A DNA stretch of 64,000 bases, from the NCBI RefSeq assembly GCF_025403485.1, contig NZ_CP099966.1, forward strand, positions 930,001-994,000, written 5' to 3'. The notes beneath the pieces were generated by a model. The model saw only the letters and a program-made list of their open reading frames with translations, was not told where the DNA came from and made no database searches. Every line of letters starts with the position of its first letter. Position 1 is the stretch's first letter. A program made the translations under genes and the position numbers. Of the stretch, positions 17,627 to 27,065 are shown one piece after another. The DNA comes from Chryseobacterium paludis (lineage in GTDB: Bacteria > Bacteroidota > Bacteroidia > Flavobacteriales > Weeksellaceae).

Positions 17627-18094
17627 TTAATCCTTTTTCTTCTTTTTCTTCTTATCTCTACTTTTCTTATCTTTTTTCGGATTAAGAATCTCATTGGCTA
17701 TTTCCAATTTCGGCGCTTTAGCTTTTACAGGTTTCATTTCAATCTTAAGATCAAAATACTCTTGTAAGTCATCCTTAGATATTAGTTTTTCATTAAATAA
17801 AAACTGTAGAATTTCTTTTCCAGAATCATGAAAGAAATTATGTGAAAGCTCTTTTAATAAAAACTTTTTATAATTTTCATGTGGAATTGTTACTGTATAC
17901 TTAAAGATCCTACCTTCTTTTTGAGTAGAAAGATAACCCTTTTCAACCAGGATCTTTAAATAAGTGGAGACCGTATTTTGATGTGGCTTTGGTTCCGGAT
18001 GCTGCTCCATAACATCTTTCAAATAAAATGAATCGAGCTTCCAGAATAGCTTCATTAAGTTTTCTTCTGCAGTTGTAAGGTGATTTATTTTCAT
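17627..18094 (-). CDS. BlaI/MecI/CopY family repressor
   Basis: The 155-residue protein, from the start MKINHLTTAEENLM at 18094, has a winged helix of the BlaI type (HQNTVSTYLKILVEKGYL). It ends with a strongly Lys-rich tail. BlaI proteins repress beta-lactamase or metal genes and are released by a membrane protease such as BlaR1, but none is adjacent here. The open frame extends further upstream, but that part overlaps the PAP2 gene. The start overlaps the stop of the PAP2 gene by ATGA, so they are coupled. Confidence 0.85.
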   Translation of the reverse strand: MKINHLTTAEENLMKLFWKLDSFYLKDVMEQHPEPKPHQNTVSTYLKILVEKGYLSTQKEGRIFKYTVTIPHENYKKFLLKELSHNFFHDSGKEILQFLFNEKLISKDDLQEYFDLKIEMKPVKAKAPKLEIANEILNPKKDKKSRDKKKKKKKD

Positions 18095-18705
18095 AAAATA
18101 TTCTGATGTTGAAAGTGTATATTGCAATAAAGATAAAGAAAAGAAATTAGAAAAGCTATTCCTCCACCCATAAATACTTCTTTTACGGTGTGTCTTTTTA
18201 ATATGACTCTTGTAATCCCTACAATAACAGCTATACCAAACCATACAATGCCCATCTTCCAATCTAACGAGTAGAATAAAGAAGCAACAAATACATTGAA
18301 AGCAGTGTGCATAGAACTTTTAATGAAGAAATTACTTACTTGTAAAGCAAAAAGAAGAATAAGTATGAACAACATTAAAAAATCAAGCGTTCCGTTTTTG
18401 ATGTAATGGAAAAGGAGATAAAGGATAACGGTAATTGCAGTGAAAATATAGAAAGTTTTTCTCTGAACTCTGTTTGAAACATCCATGTTGGTGTACCTTC
18501 CTGTTTTTACATTCCAGATGAGCCAGATAATTACAGGTAATATGATGATAAGGAGTATAGGAAGAAAGTATAATATTGAGTCTTTAAGGGAGTAATCCCG
18601 TATACTTTTATAAACGAAAAATAAAAATAACGATACCAAAGGATTAAAAAATTCTGAGATAATTTTAGAGATTTTATGTATCGATGATGTTTGTTTTTCT
18701 TCCAT
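18091..18705 (-). CDS. PAP2-family membrane phosphatase
   Basis: The 204-residue protein has six predicted membrane helices and PAP2 signature parts: SSMHTAF (the PSGH-like motif with the catalytic His) and TRVILKRHTVKEV (the SRxxxxxH-like motif). Such enzymes dephosphorylate phosphatidate or undecaprenyl pyrophosphate. The first motif, KxxxxxxRP, is degenerate. Coupled to the BlaI gene downstream. A TATATTTG element lies at 18722-18729. Confidence 0.75.
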   Translation of the reverse strand: MEEKQTSSIHKISKIISEFFNPLVSLFLFFVYKSIRDYSLKDSILYFLPILLIIILPVIIWLIWNVKTGRYTNMDVSNRVQRKTFYIFTAITVILYLLFHYIKNGTLDFLMLFILILLFALQVSNFFIKSSMHTAFNVFVASLFYSLDWKMGIVWFGIAVIVGITRVILKRHTVKEVFMGGGIAFLISFLYLYCNIHFQHQNIL

Positions 18706-18721
18706 GTTTAAATTAAAAACT

Positions 18722-18729
18722 CAAATATA
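18722..18729 (-). promoter_or_regulatory. Promoter -7 element for the PAP2-BlaI pair
   Basis: The minus strand reads TATATTTG, about 17 bp before the start at 18705. Confidence 0.5.
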
Positions 18730-18785
18730 ACATTATAACCAAAAAAACAATTGGTATGTATACAATAAAAACGAAGTTTTTTTTA

Positions 18786-18793
18786 TAATTTTG
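18786..18793 (+). promoter_or_regulatory. Promoter -7 element for pdhA
   Basis: TAATTTTG is an exact TAnnTTTG match, 37 bp before the pdhA start. Confidence 0.5.
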
Positions 18794-18830
18794 CTCAACT
18801 ATTTCATAATAAATAAGCAAGAGCTAGCAC

Positions 18831-19835
18831 ATGAAAGAATTTTCTAAAGAGGTATACCTTAAGTGGTATGAAGATATGACAATGTGGAGAAGGTTTGAAG
18901 ACAAATGCCGTTCTCTTTATCTAAAACAAAAGATCAGAGGTTTTTTACATTTGTACAATGGTCAGGAAGCCATTCCTGCAGGTTTTACACATGCAATGGA
19001 TTTAACGAAAGATAGTATGATTACTGCTTACAGATGTCATATCCATCCAATGGCAATGGGAGTAGATCCTAAAAGAATCATGGCAGAACTTTGCGGAAAA
19101 GCAACAGGAACGTCTGGAGGTATGGGTGGTTCTATGCATATTTTCAGTAAAGAACACCGTTTCTACGGAGGTCATGGTATTGTAGGGGGACAGATTCCTT
19201 TGGGAGCTGGTATTGCTTTCGCAGATAAATATTTTGATAGAAAAGCTGTAAATGTTTGTTTCTTCGGAGATGGAGCAGCAAGACAGGGTTCATTACATGA
19301 AACATTTAACATGGCTATGAACTGGAAACTTCCTGTAGTATTTGTTGTTGAAAACAATCAATACGCAATGGGAACTTCTGTAAAAAGAACAGCAAACCAC
19401 GAAGATATTTATAAATTAGGATTAGGGTATGAAATGCCTTGTCTTGCTGTAGATGCTATGGATCCTGAGAAAGTGGCTGAAGCAGCTTATGAAGCTGTAG
19501 AAAGAGCAAGAAGAGGAGATGGACCAACATTTATCGAGGCAAGAACTTACCGTTACAGAGGTCACTCTATGTCTGATGCTGAACCTTACAGATCTAAAGA
19601 AGAAGTATCAATTCATAAAAAGGATGATCCTATTGAATTGGTAAAAGAAAGAATTTTAGCAAATAATTGGGCAACTGAAGCTGAATTGGAAGCTATTGAA
19701 AATAAATCCAGAGATTTTGTTGACGAATGTGTTGAGTTTATGGAAAACTCTCCATACCCTACGCAAGAGAAGATCTATGAGTATGTTTATGCGCAGGAAA
19801 ATTATCCATTCGTAAACAAACTGGAAAATAACTAA
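18831..19835 (+). CDS. pdhA: Pyruvate dehydrogenase E1 alpha subunit
   Basis: The 334-residue subunit binds thiamine diphosphate and oxidatively decarboxylates pyruvate with the beta subunit. The TPP motif GDGAARQGSLHETFNMAMNW ends in NN (VVENN), residues about 145-180. The YRYRGHSMSDAEPYR loop with the phosphorylatable Ser of mammalian enzymes is conserved in sequence. pdhC follows after 99 bp. No E1 beta gene lies between or near, so it must be encoded elsewhere. Confidence 0.95.
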   Translation: MKEFSKEVYLKWYEDMTMWRRFEDKCRSLYLKQKIRGFLHLYNGQEAIPAGFTHAMDLTKDSMITAYRCHIHPMAMGVDPKRIMAELCGKATGTSGGMGGSMHIFSKEHRFYGGHGIVGGQIPLGAGIAFADKYFDRKAVNVCFFGDGAARQGSLHETFNMAMNWKLPVVFVVENNQYAMGTSVKRTANHEDIYKLGLGYEMPCLAVDAMDPEKVAEAAYEAVERARRGDGPTFIEARTYRYRGHSMSDAEPYRSKEEVSIHKKDDPIELVKERILANNWATEAELEAIENKSRDFVDECVEFMENSPYPTQEKIYEYVYAQENYPFVNKLENN

Positions 19836-19859
19836 TAAATAATATGAGATAATATGATA

Positions 19860-19930
19860 ATGACAAAGAGTTAATTATCATGTTCCCTTTCATTATCAAA
19901 TTATCAAATTAATTCATTATCATATTAAAA
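19860..19930. repeat. AT-rich short repeats between pdhA and pdhC
   Basis: The gap holds several near-copies of ATTATCA/AATTATCA. They may simply be low-complexity AT-rich sequence. Their role, if any, is unknown. Confidence 0.3.
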
Positions 19931-19934
19931 AATT

Positions 19935-21554
19935 ATGGCAGAAGTAATTACAATGCCTCGTCTTTCCGATACGATGACGGAAGGAAAAGTGGCGAAATGG
20001 CATAAAAACGTTGGCGATAAAGTAAAAGAAGGAGATATTTTAGCTGAAATTGAAACAGATAAAGCTGTTCAGGATTTCGAATCTGAAATAGAAGGAACCC
20101 TTTTATACATTGGTGTAGAAGAAGGCGGTGCTGCAGCTGTAGATTCTGTTCTTGCAATCATTGGTAATGAAGGTGAAGATATATCTTCTTTAAAAGGGGG
20201 TAATGCTCCCGCAGCCGAAGGTTCGGAGGAGAAAAAATCTGAAGAAGAGGCTAAAACCGAAAATAAAGAAACCATTGTAGAACAAACTTCTGCTGAAGTT
20301 CCTGCTGGTGTAGAAGTTATTACAATGCCAAGACTTTCTGATACAATGACAGAAGGGAAAGTGGCTAAATGGCATAAAAACGTTGGTGATACAGTAAAAG
20401 AAGGTGACCTTCTCGCTGAGATCGAAACCGATAAAGCGGTTCAGGATTTTGAATCTGAATTTAACGGAGTTTTATTGAAGCAGGGTGTTGAGGAAAACGG
20501 AGCTGCTCCAGTAGATTCAGTACTAGCAATTATTGGTCCTGAAGGAACAGATGTTTCAGGAGTTGGAGCTGCAAAACCTGCAACTCAGACTTCAGAAAAA
20601 CCTGCTGAACAAAAACCAGAAGCTAAGTCTGAAGAAAAACCTGAAACAGAAGCAGTAAGTTCTTCATCTACAGACAGAGTTGCAATTTCTCCTTTAGCTA
20701 AGAAAATAGCACAGGAAAAAGGTGTTGATATTCATGGTGTTCAGGGTTCCGGAGAAAACGGAAGAATTGTAAAAAAAGATATTGAAAATTATCAGCCTTC
20801 TCAGGCAAAACCAAATACTTCTGCTCCAGCGGCAAGTTCAGCGGCAGCTCAAGTAGCATTAAGTTTTGTTCAGGGAGAAGATACAGAAACTCCAAATTCT
20901 CAGGTAAGAAATATTATTGCAAAACGTCTTGCTGAAAGTAAATTCTCTGCTCCACACTATTATCTGATGGTGGAGATCAACATGGATAAAGCAATTGAGG
21001 CCAGAAAAGAAATCAATTCTTTACCAGATACTAAAATTTCTTTCAACGATATGATTATTAAAGCAACTGCTGTTGCATTAAGAAAACATCCACAGGTAAA
21101 TTCAAGTTGGGCAGGAGATAAGATCATTCACAGAGGAAATATTAATGTTGGAGTAGCTGTTGCAATTCCTGACGGATTGGTTGTTCCTGTTCTTAAGAAT
21201 ACCGATCAGATGAATTACACTCAGATTTCGGCTGCTGTAAAAGATATGGCTTCAAGAGCTAAATCTAAAGGTTTAAAAGCAAACGAAATGGAAGGTTCTA
21301 CATTCTCGATCTCTAATCTAGGAATGTTCGGAATTGAAACATTTACAAGTATCATTAACCAGCCAAACTCAGCAATTCTTTCTGTAGGTGCAATCATTGA
21401 AAAACCAATTGTGAAAAATGGTGAGATCGTTGTTGGAAATATCATGAAGCTTTCATTAGCATGTGATCACAGAGTAGTAGATGGTGCTACGGGTGCCCAA
21501 TTCTTACAAACTTTAAAAACATATCTGGAAAGTCCTTTAACTTTATTACTGTAA
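19935..21554 (+). CDS. pdhC: Dihydrolipoyl acetyltransferase (pyruvate dehydrogenase E2)
   Basis: The 539-residue E2 has two N-terminal lipoyl domains (residues about 2-75 and 128-202), each with the lipoylated Lys in ETDKAVQDFE. The domains are nearly identical. Then come Ala/Pro/Glu-rich linkers, a peripheral subunit-binding domain (residues about 250-285: SPLAKKIAQEKGVDIHGVQG) and the catalytic acetyltransferase domain with DHRVVDG near the end. It transfers acetyl from lipoate to CoA. It follows pdhA, but E1 beta and E3 are not in the window. A terminator follows. Confidence 0.95.
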   Translation: MAEVITMPRLSDTMTEGKVAKWHKNVGDKVKEGDILAEIETDKAVQDFESEIEGTLLYIGVEEGGAAAVDSVLAIIGNEGEDISSLKGGNAPAAEGSEEKKSEEEAKTENKETIVEQTSAEVPAGVEVITMPRLSDTMTEGKVAKWHKNVGDTVKEGDLLAEIETDKAVQDFESEFNGVLLKQGVEENGAAPVDSVLAIIGPEGTDVSGVGAAKPATQTSEKPAEQKPEAKSEEKPETEAVSSSSTDRVAISPLAKKIAQEKGVDIHGVQGSGENGRIVKKDIENYQPSQAKPNTSAPAASSAAAQVALSFVQGEDTETPNSQVRNIIAKRLAESKFSAPHYYLMVEINMDKAIEARKEINSLPDTKISFNDMIIKATAVALRKHPQVNSSWAGDKIIHRGNINVGVAVAIPDGLVVPVLKNTDQMNYTQISAAVKDMASRAKSKGLKANEMEGSTFSISNLGMFGIETFTSIINQPNSAILSVGAIIEKPIVKNGEIVVGNIMKLSLACDHRVVDGATGAQFLQTLKTYLESPLTLLL

Positions 21555-21576
21555 TCAGTCCAGTTTGTATTATATC

Positions 21577-21607
21577 AAAAACCTCTCATTTCGAGAGGTT
21601 TTTTGTT
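21577..21607 (+). terminator. Terminator after pdhC
   Basis: ACCTCTC / GAGAGGT with a TTTTTT tail. Confidence 0.85.
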
Positions 21608-21697
21608 TTTAAAACTTTAACGCTGAGAGGATTTCTCCTGATTAAAAAATTGTATTAACATCATTAGAATTTTATTTATATTCACTATTTTTGAACC

Positions 21698-22366
21698 ATG
21701 ATTATAGCAAGAAATATCCATAAGTCTTATGGGAATTTAGAAGTATTAAAAGGTGTTGATATTCATATCAAAACGGGAGAAGTTGTTTCTATCGTAGGAG
21801 AGTCCGGAGCAGGGAAATCTACACTTCTACAAATTTTAGGAACTTTGGATTCGCCTACCAACTCAAAGAATTACGACACGGAAATTACTTTGGCTGGAGA
21901 ATCATTTATCAATATGAATGATAAACAGCTTTCTAAGTTCAGAAACCAGAATATTGGTTTTGTATTTCAATTTCACCAGTTACTTCCTGAATTTACAGCT
22001 TTGGAAAATGTTTTGCTTCCCACCAAAATTGCAGGAGCCAATGAAAAAGAAGCTTTGGAAAAAGCTTACGCTTTATTTGAAGACCTAAGAATAGAGCAAA
22101 GGCTACATCATAAACCTAATCAGTTATCTGGTGGGGAGGCACAGAGGGTAGCGGTTGCCAGGGCGCTTATTAACTCACCTAAAACTATTTTTGCTGATGA
22201 GCCAACCGGTAACCTTGATTCAAAAAATGCAGATGACTTGCATCGTTTATTTTTTGATTTAAGAGATAAATATAATCAGACATTTGTGATTGTAACCCAT
22301 AATCCGAATCTTGCTGAAATTACAGATAGAAAACTGGTCATGAAAGACGGAATGATTATCGAATAA
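21698..22366 (+). CDS. ABC transporter ATP-binding protein, LolD/MacB type
   Basis: The 222-residue ATPase has Walker [10 protein letters not shown] (residues about 33-41), signature [15 protein letters not shown], Walker [13 protein letters not shown] and the His switch in VIVTHN. It resembles LolD, the ATPase of the lipoprotein-releasing complex, but no permease lies next to it, so MacB-like export is equally possible. TATTTTTG at 21686-21693 fits a promoter, but its position 5 bp before ATG implies a nearly leaderless mRNA. Confidence 0.9.
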   Translation: MIIARNIHKSYGNLEVLKGVDIHIKTGEVVSIVGESGAGKSTLLQILGTLDSPTNSKNYDTEITLAGESFINMNDKQLSKFRNQNIGFVFQFHQLLPEFTALENVLLPTKIAGANEKEALEKAYALFEDLRIEQRLHHKPNQLSGGEAQRVAVARALINSPKTIFADEPTGNLDSKNADDLHRLFFDLRDKYNQTFVIVTHNPNLAEITDRKLVMKDGMIIE

Positions 22367-22376
22367 TGTAGTTTTA

Positions 22377-22949
22377 ATGATGAGAAAAATTATTGTTCTT
22401 TTTGTGTTATTGTCTTTTACTTTTGGTTTTAAATCACAAAGCATATCAAATTTGCCAGAATCCAGAATTACAGAGATTAGAACATTTTTAAAAGGAAAGA
22501 ACTATAATCAGGATCTTGCTGTATTTATCAATTTTAGAGTCTATTCGGGGAAGTACCGTTATTTTATTTACGATCTGAAAAATAATAAAATATTACAACA
22601 GGCTATTGTAGCTCATGGTTCAGGTTCAGTGATAAAGAATTCTGATGCACTCAATTTCAGCAATGTTGAAGGTTCCTATCAGTCATCATTAGGTAAATTT
22701 GAGATCAAAGAAAGTTATTCCGGAAGATTTGGAAAGTCTTATCGGTTAAATGGTCTGGACATTACCAATAATAATGCTATGGAAAGGGCTATCGTTCTTC
22801 ATTCTTATAGTTGTATTCCTGATAATGAATCACAAAATCCAGCTTGTTTAAGTTTAGGCTGTCCTATGCTTTCATTTAATGCCTTGAAACAAACTGCCCG
22901 ATATATTGATTCATCGAAACAGCCTGTTATTTTGTACGCTTTCTATTAA
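22377..22949 (+). CDS. Murein L,D-transpeptidase-like (YkuD-related) protein
   Basis: The 190-residue protein has a signal peptide (IVLFVLLSFTFGFKSQS). Its C-terminal part ends with CLSLGCPML, the Ser/Gly-Cys motif of the YkuD-related catalytic domain, where the Cys in GCP would be the nucleophile. Nearby HSYSC has the conserved His. It probably modifies peptidoglycan peptide cross-links in the periplasm. It follows the ABC ATPase gene by 10 bp, so they may form one transcript. Confidence 0.8.
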   Translation: MMRKIIVLFVLLSFTFGFKSQSISNLPESRITEIRTFLKGKNYNQDLAVFINFRVYSGKYRYFIYDLKNNKILQQAIVAHGSGSVIKNSDALNFSNVEGSYQSSLGKFEIKESYSGRFGKSYRLNGLDITNNNAMERAIVLHSYSCIPDNESQNPACLSLGCPMLSFNALKQTARYIDSSKQPVILYAFY

Positions 22950-22986
22950 AAATTCGTACTTTGTACTTTTAATTTAAACTTCAGTT

Positions 22987-23664
22987 ATGTCCATTAAGTT
23001 TCTTGCAGAGGATGATAGACCCAGAGAAAAATTTTTACAAAAAGGTAAAGATTCACTCTCTGATTCAGAACTCTTAGCAATTGTTATGGGAAGCGGAAGC
23101 AGAGATGAAACTGCTTTAGAACTTGCTAGAAAGATCTTATCTACAGTAAATAATAACTGGCATGACTTGAGTTTACTATCTATTAAAGATTTAATGAAAT
23201 TTAAGGGTGTTGGTGAAGTAAAAGCGCTATCAATTGCCACCTCTCTTGAAATAGGACGTAGAAGGGGCAGACAGGAAATTTCTGAGAAACCAATAATTTC
23301 AAACAGTCATGATGCCTATGTTATTTTTAAAAATCATTTGTCTGATTTAAGAATCGAAGAATTTTGGGCTATTTTTCTCAATCAAAGCAATAAGGTGGTT
23401 CAGATTTCTCAATTAACGCAAGGGGGAATCAGCCAATCTATTGTTGATGTGAGGATTTTATTTAAAACAGCTTTGGATAATTTTTCTACAGGAATTGTTA
23501 TTGCCCACAATCATCCTTCTGGAAGTTTAAAACCAAGTAGAGAAGACCTGGATGTTACTAAAAAAATAAAAGACGCAGGGAAATTCCTCAATATTCAGTT
23601 ATTGGATCATTTAATTATTACGCAAAACGCATATTTTAGTTTCTCGGACGAAGGATTAGTATGA
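22987..23664 (+). CDS. radC: RadC family JAB/MPN protein
   Basis: The 225-residue protein has an N-terminal helix-hairpin-helix-like region (residues about 50-85) and a C-terminal JAMM metalloprotease-like domain with HNHPSGSLKPSREDLD near residues 175-190 (the two His and the Asp bind Zn). Cell function is not settled despite the DNA-repair name. Its stop overlaps the start of the FemAB-like gene (ATGA), so the two are translated together. Confidence 0.92.
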   Translation: MSIKFLAEDDRPREKFLQKGKDSLSDSELLAIVMGSGSRDETALELARKILSTVNNNWHDLSLLSIKDLMKFKGVGEVKALSIATSLEIGRRRGRQEISEKPIISNSHDAYVIFKNHLSDLRIEEFWAIFLNQSNKVVQISQLTQGGISQSIVDVRILFKTALDNFSTGIVIAHNHPSGSLKPSREDLDVTKKIKDAGKFLNIQLLDHLIITQNAYFSFSDEGLV

Positions 23665-24581
23665 TTAAGAGATTAAAATATAGTGAAATAGATTTTGTAA
23701 AGTATGCACAATGTTTGGAAAATTCTGAGCAAAGGAAATACTCGGCTTCGAAAGTTTTTTTAGATGTTTCTTCCAATAACCGTTGGGAATTACTGGTTTA
23801 TAATGATTATGAAGCAGTAATGCCAATTCCATATGTGAAAAAATATGGACTAAAGATTGTCCATAACCCAATGTTATGTCAGCAGTTAGGTATCTTTTCA
23901 AAGAAAGAAGATATATCAATTAATGAAGCCTTTTATGGATACCTGAATAAAAATTATCTTGTTAGAGTTTATAAATTTAACGATTGTAATCAATTTCATT
24001 CCCAAATAGAATTAAGAAAAAACTTTCTAATTCTTCCGGATTCTTATGAAAATGTATACTCTAAATATTCACCTAAAAGAAAAAGGAAATTAAGGCTAGA
24101 TAAAGATGTCTTAAATGTATCTAAAATAAAGATGGTAAGCTTTAATGAAGCTAAAGGCTTTATAGAGGCTAATATGTTGGGATTAGATAAAGAAGGGGAT
24201 CTGAGTGGATTTTTAAGGATTTTCGAAATGTTTTATCACTTGGGACATCTTCAATTTTCTGCTTTTTATTATAATAATAGTATTATCAATGTTATAGCTA
24301 TTTACGAAGATAAATATACTGTAGCTTTATTAGGAACATTTAATGATAAAAAATATGTGAAGATTTCTGGAGCTTCTGTGCTTATAGATAATGTTATTAA
24401 AGATTTTATAGAAACTAAAATATTCGATTTTGAAGGGGGGGAACTTCCTAATATAGAGGAGTTCTTCAGAGGTTTTCGTCCCGAATTTAGACCTTATGGT
24501 ATTATCGAGAGTTCTGTAAAAAAACTTGTGAAAGATTTAATTGCACTCATTATTAAAGGAAAATTCTTTAACTTAAAATAG
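23661..24581 (+). CDS. FemAB/GNAT-like acyltransferase domain protein
   Basis: The 306-residue protein resembles FemAB-like GNAT proteins (PF13480 type). It has a central region KYSPKRKRKLRLDKDVLNVSKIKMV and a C-terminal part with FEGGELPNIEEFFRGFRPEF, as seen in FemX-like members. These transfer amino acids or acyl groups to cell-wall or surface molecules. The exact substrate is unknown. It overlaps radC by four bases. The neighbours (a PhyH-like oxygenase and a FkbM methyltransferase) suggest a role in surface or polymer modification. Confidence 0.65.
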   Translation: MIKRLKYSEIDFVKYAQCLENSEQRKYSASKVFLDVSSNNRWELLVYNDYEAVMPIPYVKKYGLKIVHNPMLCQQLGIFSKKEDISINEAFYGYLNKNYLVRVYKFNDCNQFHSQIELRKNFLILPDSYENVYSKYSPKRKRKLRLDKDVLNVSKIKMVSFNEAKGFIEANMLGLDKEGDLSGFLRIFEMFYHLGHLQFSAFYYNNSIINVIAIYEDKYTVALLGTFNDKKYVKISGASVLIDNVIKDFIETKIFDFEGGELPNIEEFFRGFRPEFRPYGIIESSVKKLVKDLIALIIKGKFFNLK

Positions 24582-24659
24582 TAAACCTAATCATTGTTTA
24601 GATTGGTTCTAAATATTATTTATAACTTTACAAAGTTATTTTAACACCATATCTTATTT

Positions 24660-25592
24660 ATGTTTAAACAGATTCGAAACTATAAATTACCATATGCAAT
24701 CTATAATTTTTTCAATAAGAAAAAGTTGAAACACAATATTCCGTTGTATAAGAAATATGGTGTTAATAAAAGTTATTTTTCAAGTATTTCAAGTAAAGAT
24801 TTTTCCCATCTTCCAGCAAGTGAAAGAGGGATAGATCATGAAAAATTGATAAATACCAATTTTTATAAAAAATTATCACAAGAAAATAAAGAAAGTACTA
24901 TTCACTACAATAATAATGGATATCTTATCTTAAAAAATTATTTAAGCACAGAAATAGTTGATCAAATTAATGATGAAATAGAAAAATTAATGACCGAAGG
25001 AACCTTGAAGTTTCGTTATGGTGGAAAATTAATGTTTGCAATTCATCATTCTGATATTATCAGAATGATTGGTAATGATAAAGATTTTCTTGACTTTCTT
25101 TCAGTTTTACTTGATGGGGAAGCAAAGCTTTTTCAAAGTATTAATTTTATTAATGGGAGTCAGCAAAAAACACATTCTGACAGTATTCATATGACTACTT
25201 ATCCTCTGGGAGGCCTTTTAGGAGTGTGGATTGCACTGGAAGATATCGATGAGAATAATGGGGCACTTCATTATATTCCAGGAAGCCATAAACTGCCATA
25301 TTTTTTAAATTCAGATTATGATAATGAAGGAAATGCTTTTAAAATTGGCAAACAAAGTTATAAGGCTTATGAAGAGTTTTTAGAAAATAAAGTAAAAGAG
25401 CTTGGTCTGAAGAAAGAAATTTTCAGAGCAAAAAAAGGCGATCTTTTGATATGGCATGCTAATATTTTGCATGGGGGAGAACCACATTTGGACAAAGAGA
25501 GAACAAGGAAAAGTCTTGTTTATCATTACTTTGACGAAAATAGTGTATGCTATCATGAAGTAACTCAGAGACCAGCATTATTTGAGTTGTAA
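24660..25592 (+). CDS. Phytanoyl-CoA dioxygenase (PhyH) family protein
   Basis: The 310-residue protein has the Fe(II)/2-oxoglutarate motif: His and Asp in KTHSDSIHM (residues about 173-181), the distal His in LHGGEPH (near residue 273) and the Arg for 2-oxoglutarate in RTRKSLVYHYF. It probably hydroxylates a lipid or secondary metabolite. Its neighbours on both sides are a FemAB-like and a FkbM-like protein. Confidence 0.8.
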   Translation: MFKQIRNYKLPYAIYNFFNKKKLKHNIPLYKKYGVNKSYFSSISSKDFSHLPASERGIDHEKLINTNFYKKLSQENKESTIHYNNNGYLILKNYLSTEIVDQINDEIEKLMTEGTLKFRYGGKLMFAIHHSDIIRMIGNDKDFLDFLSVLLDGEAKLFQSINFINGSQQKTHSDSIHMTTYPLGGLLGVWIALEDIDENNGALHYIPGSHKLPYFLNSDYDNEGNAFKIGKQSYKAYEEFLENKVKELGLKKEIFRAKKGDLLIWHANILHGGEPHLDKERTRKSLVYHYFDENSVCYHEVTQRPALFEL

Positions 25593-25601
25593 TTCTAACT
25601 A

Positions 25602-26390
25602 TTAGCTTAATGATTTATTGACAAATAATACATCTTTTCTCTGATTTTTTATAGAAAAGTTATAGGGTTCTATGTCGTTATTTAAACTCTTAGCATCATA
25701 AGGTGGGTGTATTTCGATTACAATATTTTCTACCTTCTGCAGCCATGAATTATTTTTACCAAGTAATTCGATCTCTGCTCCTTCAATATCAATTTTAAGC
25801 AAGTCAATCTTTTCAATATCATAGCTTTTCATGATACTTCCCATAGACAAAGCCTTTGTAAGAATACCTTGTTCAGATACTTTTTGATTGTATGAAAGTT
25901 CATCTCCTCCGAACTTTAATGTTCCATCTTCAAAATGAGCAGCAGCATTTAAGCACACAATATTTGTAAATGATTTTGTATTGGTTTTTAGGATTTCAAA
26001 ATTCTCCTGAGATGCCTCAACAGAATATATTTTTGAATTAGGATATTTTAATGAAAGGTACATCGATGTCATCCCAATATGTGCTCCGAGATCAACAATG
26101 ATTTTAGGGTCATTGACTAAAAATTGAAGGTGTTCTTTGTAAGTTTCTTTCCAGAATATCTCATAAAAAATATCAATATCTCCCTTGAAGGTTCTTAGAT
26201 AAGTGTCAAATCTTTTGTTTCCATTTTTAAAATTGTAAGCAAAAATTTCATTATTACTGAAATCCAAACTACTTTTTTTGAATTTTGAACTATATCTTTT
26301 TGAATTAACAATAAATGCAAGAAACGTTTTCAGGTTTCCACTCATATTTTTATTAAAAAGTACCTTAGAAATATAGTTTTTTAAAGACAT
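25602..26390 (-). CDS. FkbM family methyltransferase
   Basis: The 262-residue protein has the FkbM SAM-binding motif IIVDLGAHIGMTSMYLS (residues about 94-110), VEASQ and KIDIEGAEIELL with the acidic loop. These enzymes O-methylate glycans or natural products. It is convergent with the PhyH gene, separated by only 9 bp. Confidence 0.85.
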   Translation of the reverse strand: MSLKNYISKVLFNKNMSGNLKTFLAFIVNSKRYSSKFKKSSLDFSNNEIFAYNFKNGNKRFDTYLRTFKGDIDIFYEIFWKETYKEHLQFLVNDPKIIVDLGAHIGMTSMYLSLKYPNSKIYSVEASQENFEILKTNTKSFTNIVCLNAAAHFEDGTLKFGGDELSYNQKVSEQGILTKALSMGSIMKSYDIEKIDLLKIDIEGAEIELLGKNNSWLQKVENIVIEIHPPYDAKSLNNDIEPYNFSIKNQRKDVLFVNKSLS

Positions 26391-26510
26391 TGTAAGTAGT
26401 GTGATAGTTGATAACGCAAATTAAGAGTATTTATATTTATCTAACTATTTTTTAAATAAAAATTGAAAAATAAAAGGGCTAAACTTGCATACAGAACAGT
26501 AAATTATTAG

Positions 26511-26518
26511 TAATTTTG
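26511..26518 (+). promoter_or_regulatory. Promoter -7 element for the 26530 gene and ppa
   Basis: TAATTTTG matches TAnnTTTG, and a TTG at 26485-26487 could serve as -33, spaced 23 bp rather than the typical 19. Confidence 0.5.
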
Positions 26519-26529
26519 CACATCGAATT

Positions 26530-27042
26530 ATGACAAGTTTTTCAGAATATCTACCGTATGCTTTTGCATTAATTATTGCAATTCCTTTTTTGGTTTTGCT
26601 AAGACAATTCGTACACACTTATATTACCCTTAAAAATCAGGAGATAAAGCTTCTTTCTGTAAAATCAAATTCCGAAAATAAGACTCATTCATATGAAAGG
26701 ATGACACTTTTTCTGGAAAGGATAAAGCCTTCTAATATTATTCAGAAGTTTGATAAGAATTTAGCGGTTCATGAGTTTGTATTTCTTACTGAAAAAACAA
26801 TCAACGAAGAATTCGAGTATAATTCTTCTCAACAGCTTTATTTGACAAAAAATTCGTGGAAAAATATAGTCGATTGTAAGAGTGCAATTATTGATCTTCT
26901 TCATAAGACGTATGAAGATTTAAATAATAATCCCGATCTGAACGAATTTAAGACCGTTTTTATTATGAATTATATGAATGATGAAGACTATATTGCAGCT
27001 ACAATAGAAGACTTAAGGAGAGAAATTTTAATATTAGCATAA
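26530..27042 (+). CDS. Membrane-anchored hypothetical protein, 170 aa
   Basis: One N-terminal membrane helix (residues about 9-27) is followed by a soluble domain with a Lys- and Glu-rich linker. I do not recognise a characterised family; proteins like this are conserved in flavobacteria as I recall. It lies 23 bp upstream of ppa and shares its direction, so they are probably co-transcribed. Confidence 0.7.
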   Translation: MTSFSEYLPYAFALIIAIPFLVLLRQFVHTYITLKNQEIKLLSVKSNSENKTHSYERMTLFLERIKPSNIIQKFDKNLAVHEFVFLTEKTINEEFEYNSSQQLYLTKNSWKNIVDCKSAIIDLLHKTYEDLNNNPDLNEFKTVFIMNYMNDEDYIAATIEDLRREILILA

Positions 27043-27065
27043 CTTAAAAAAATAAAATATATATA

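Noticed and set aside
18831..21554. A complete pyruvate dehydrogenase operon
   Set aside because: E1 beta and E3 genes are missing here; only E1 alpha and E2 are present, so the operon is split.
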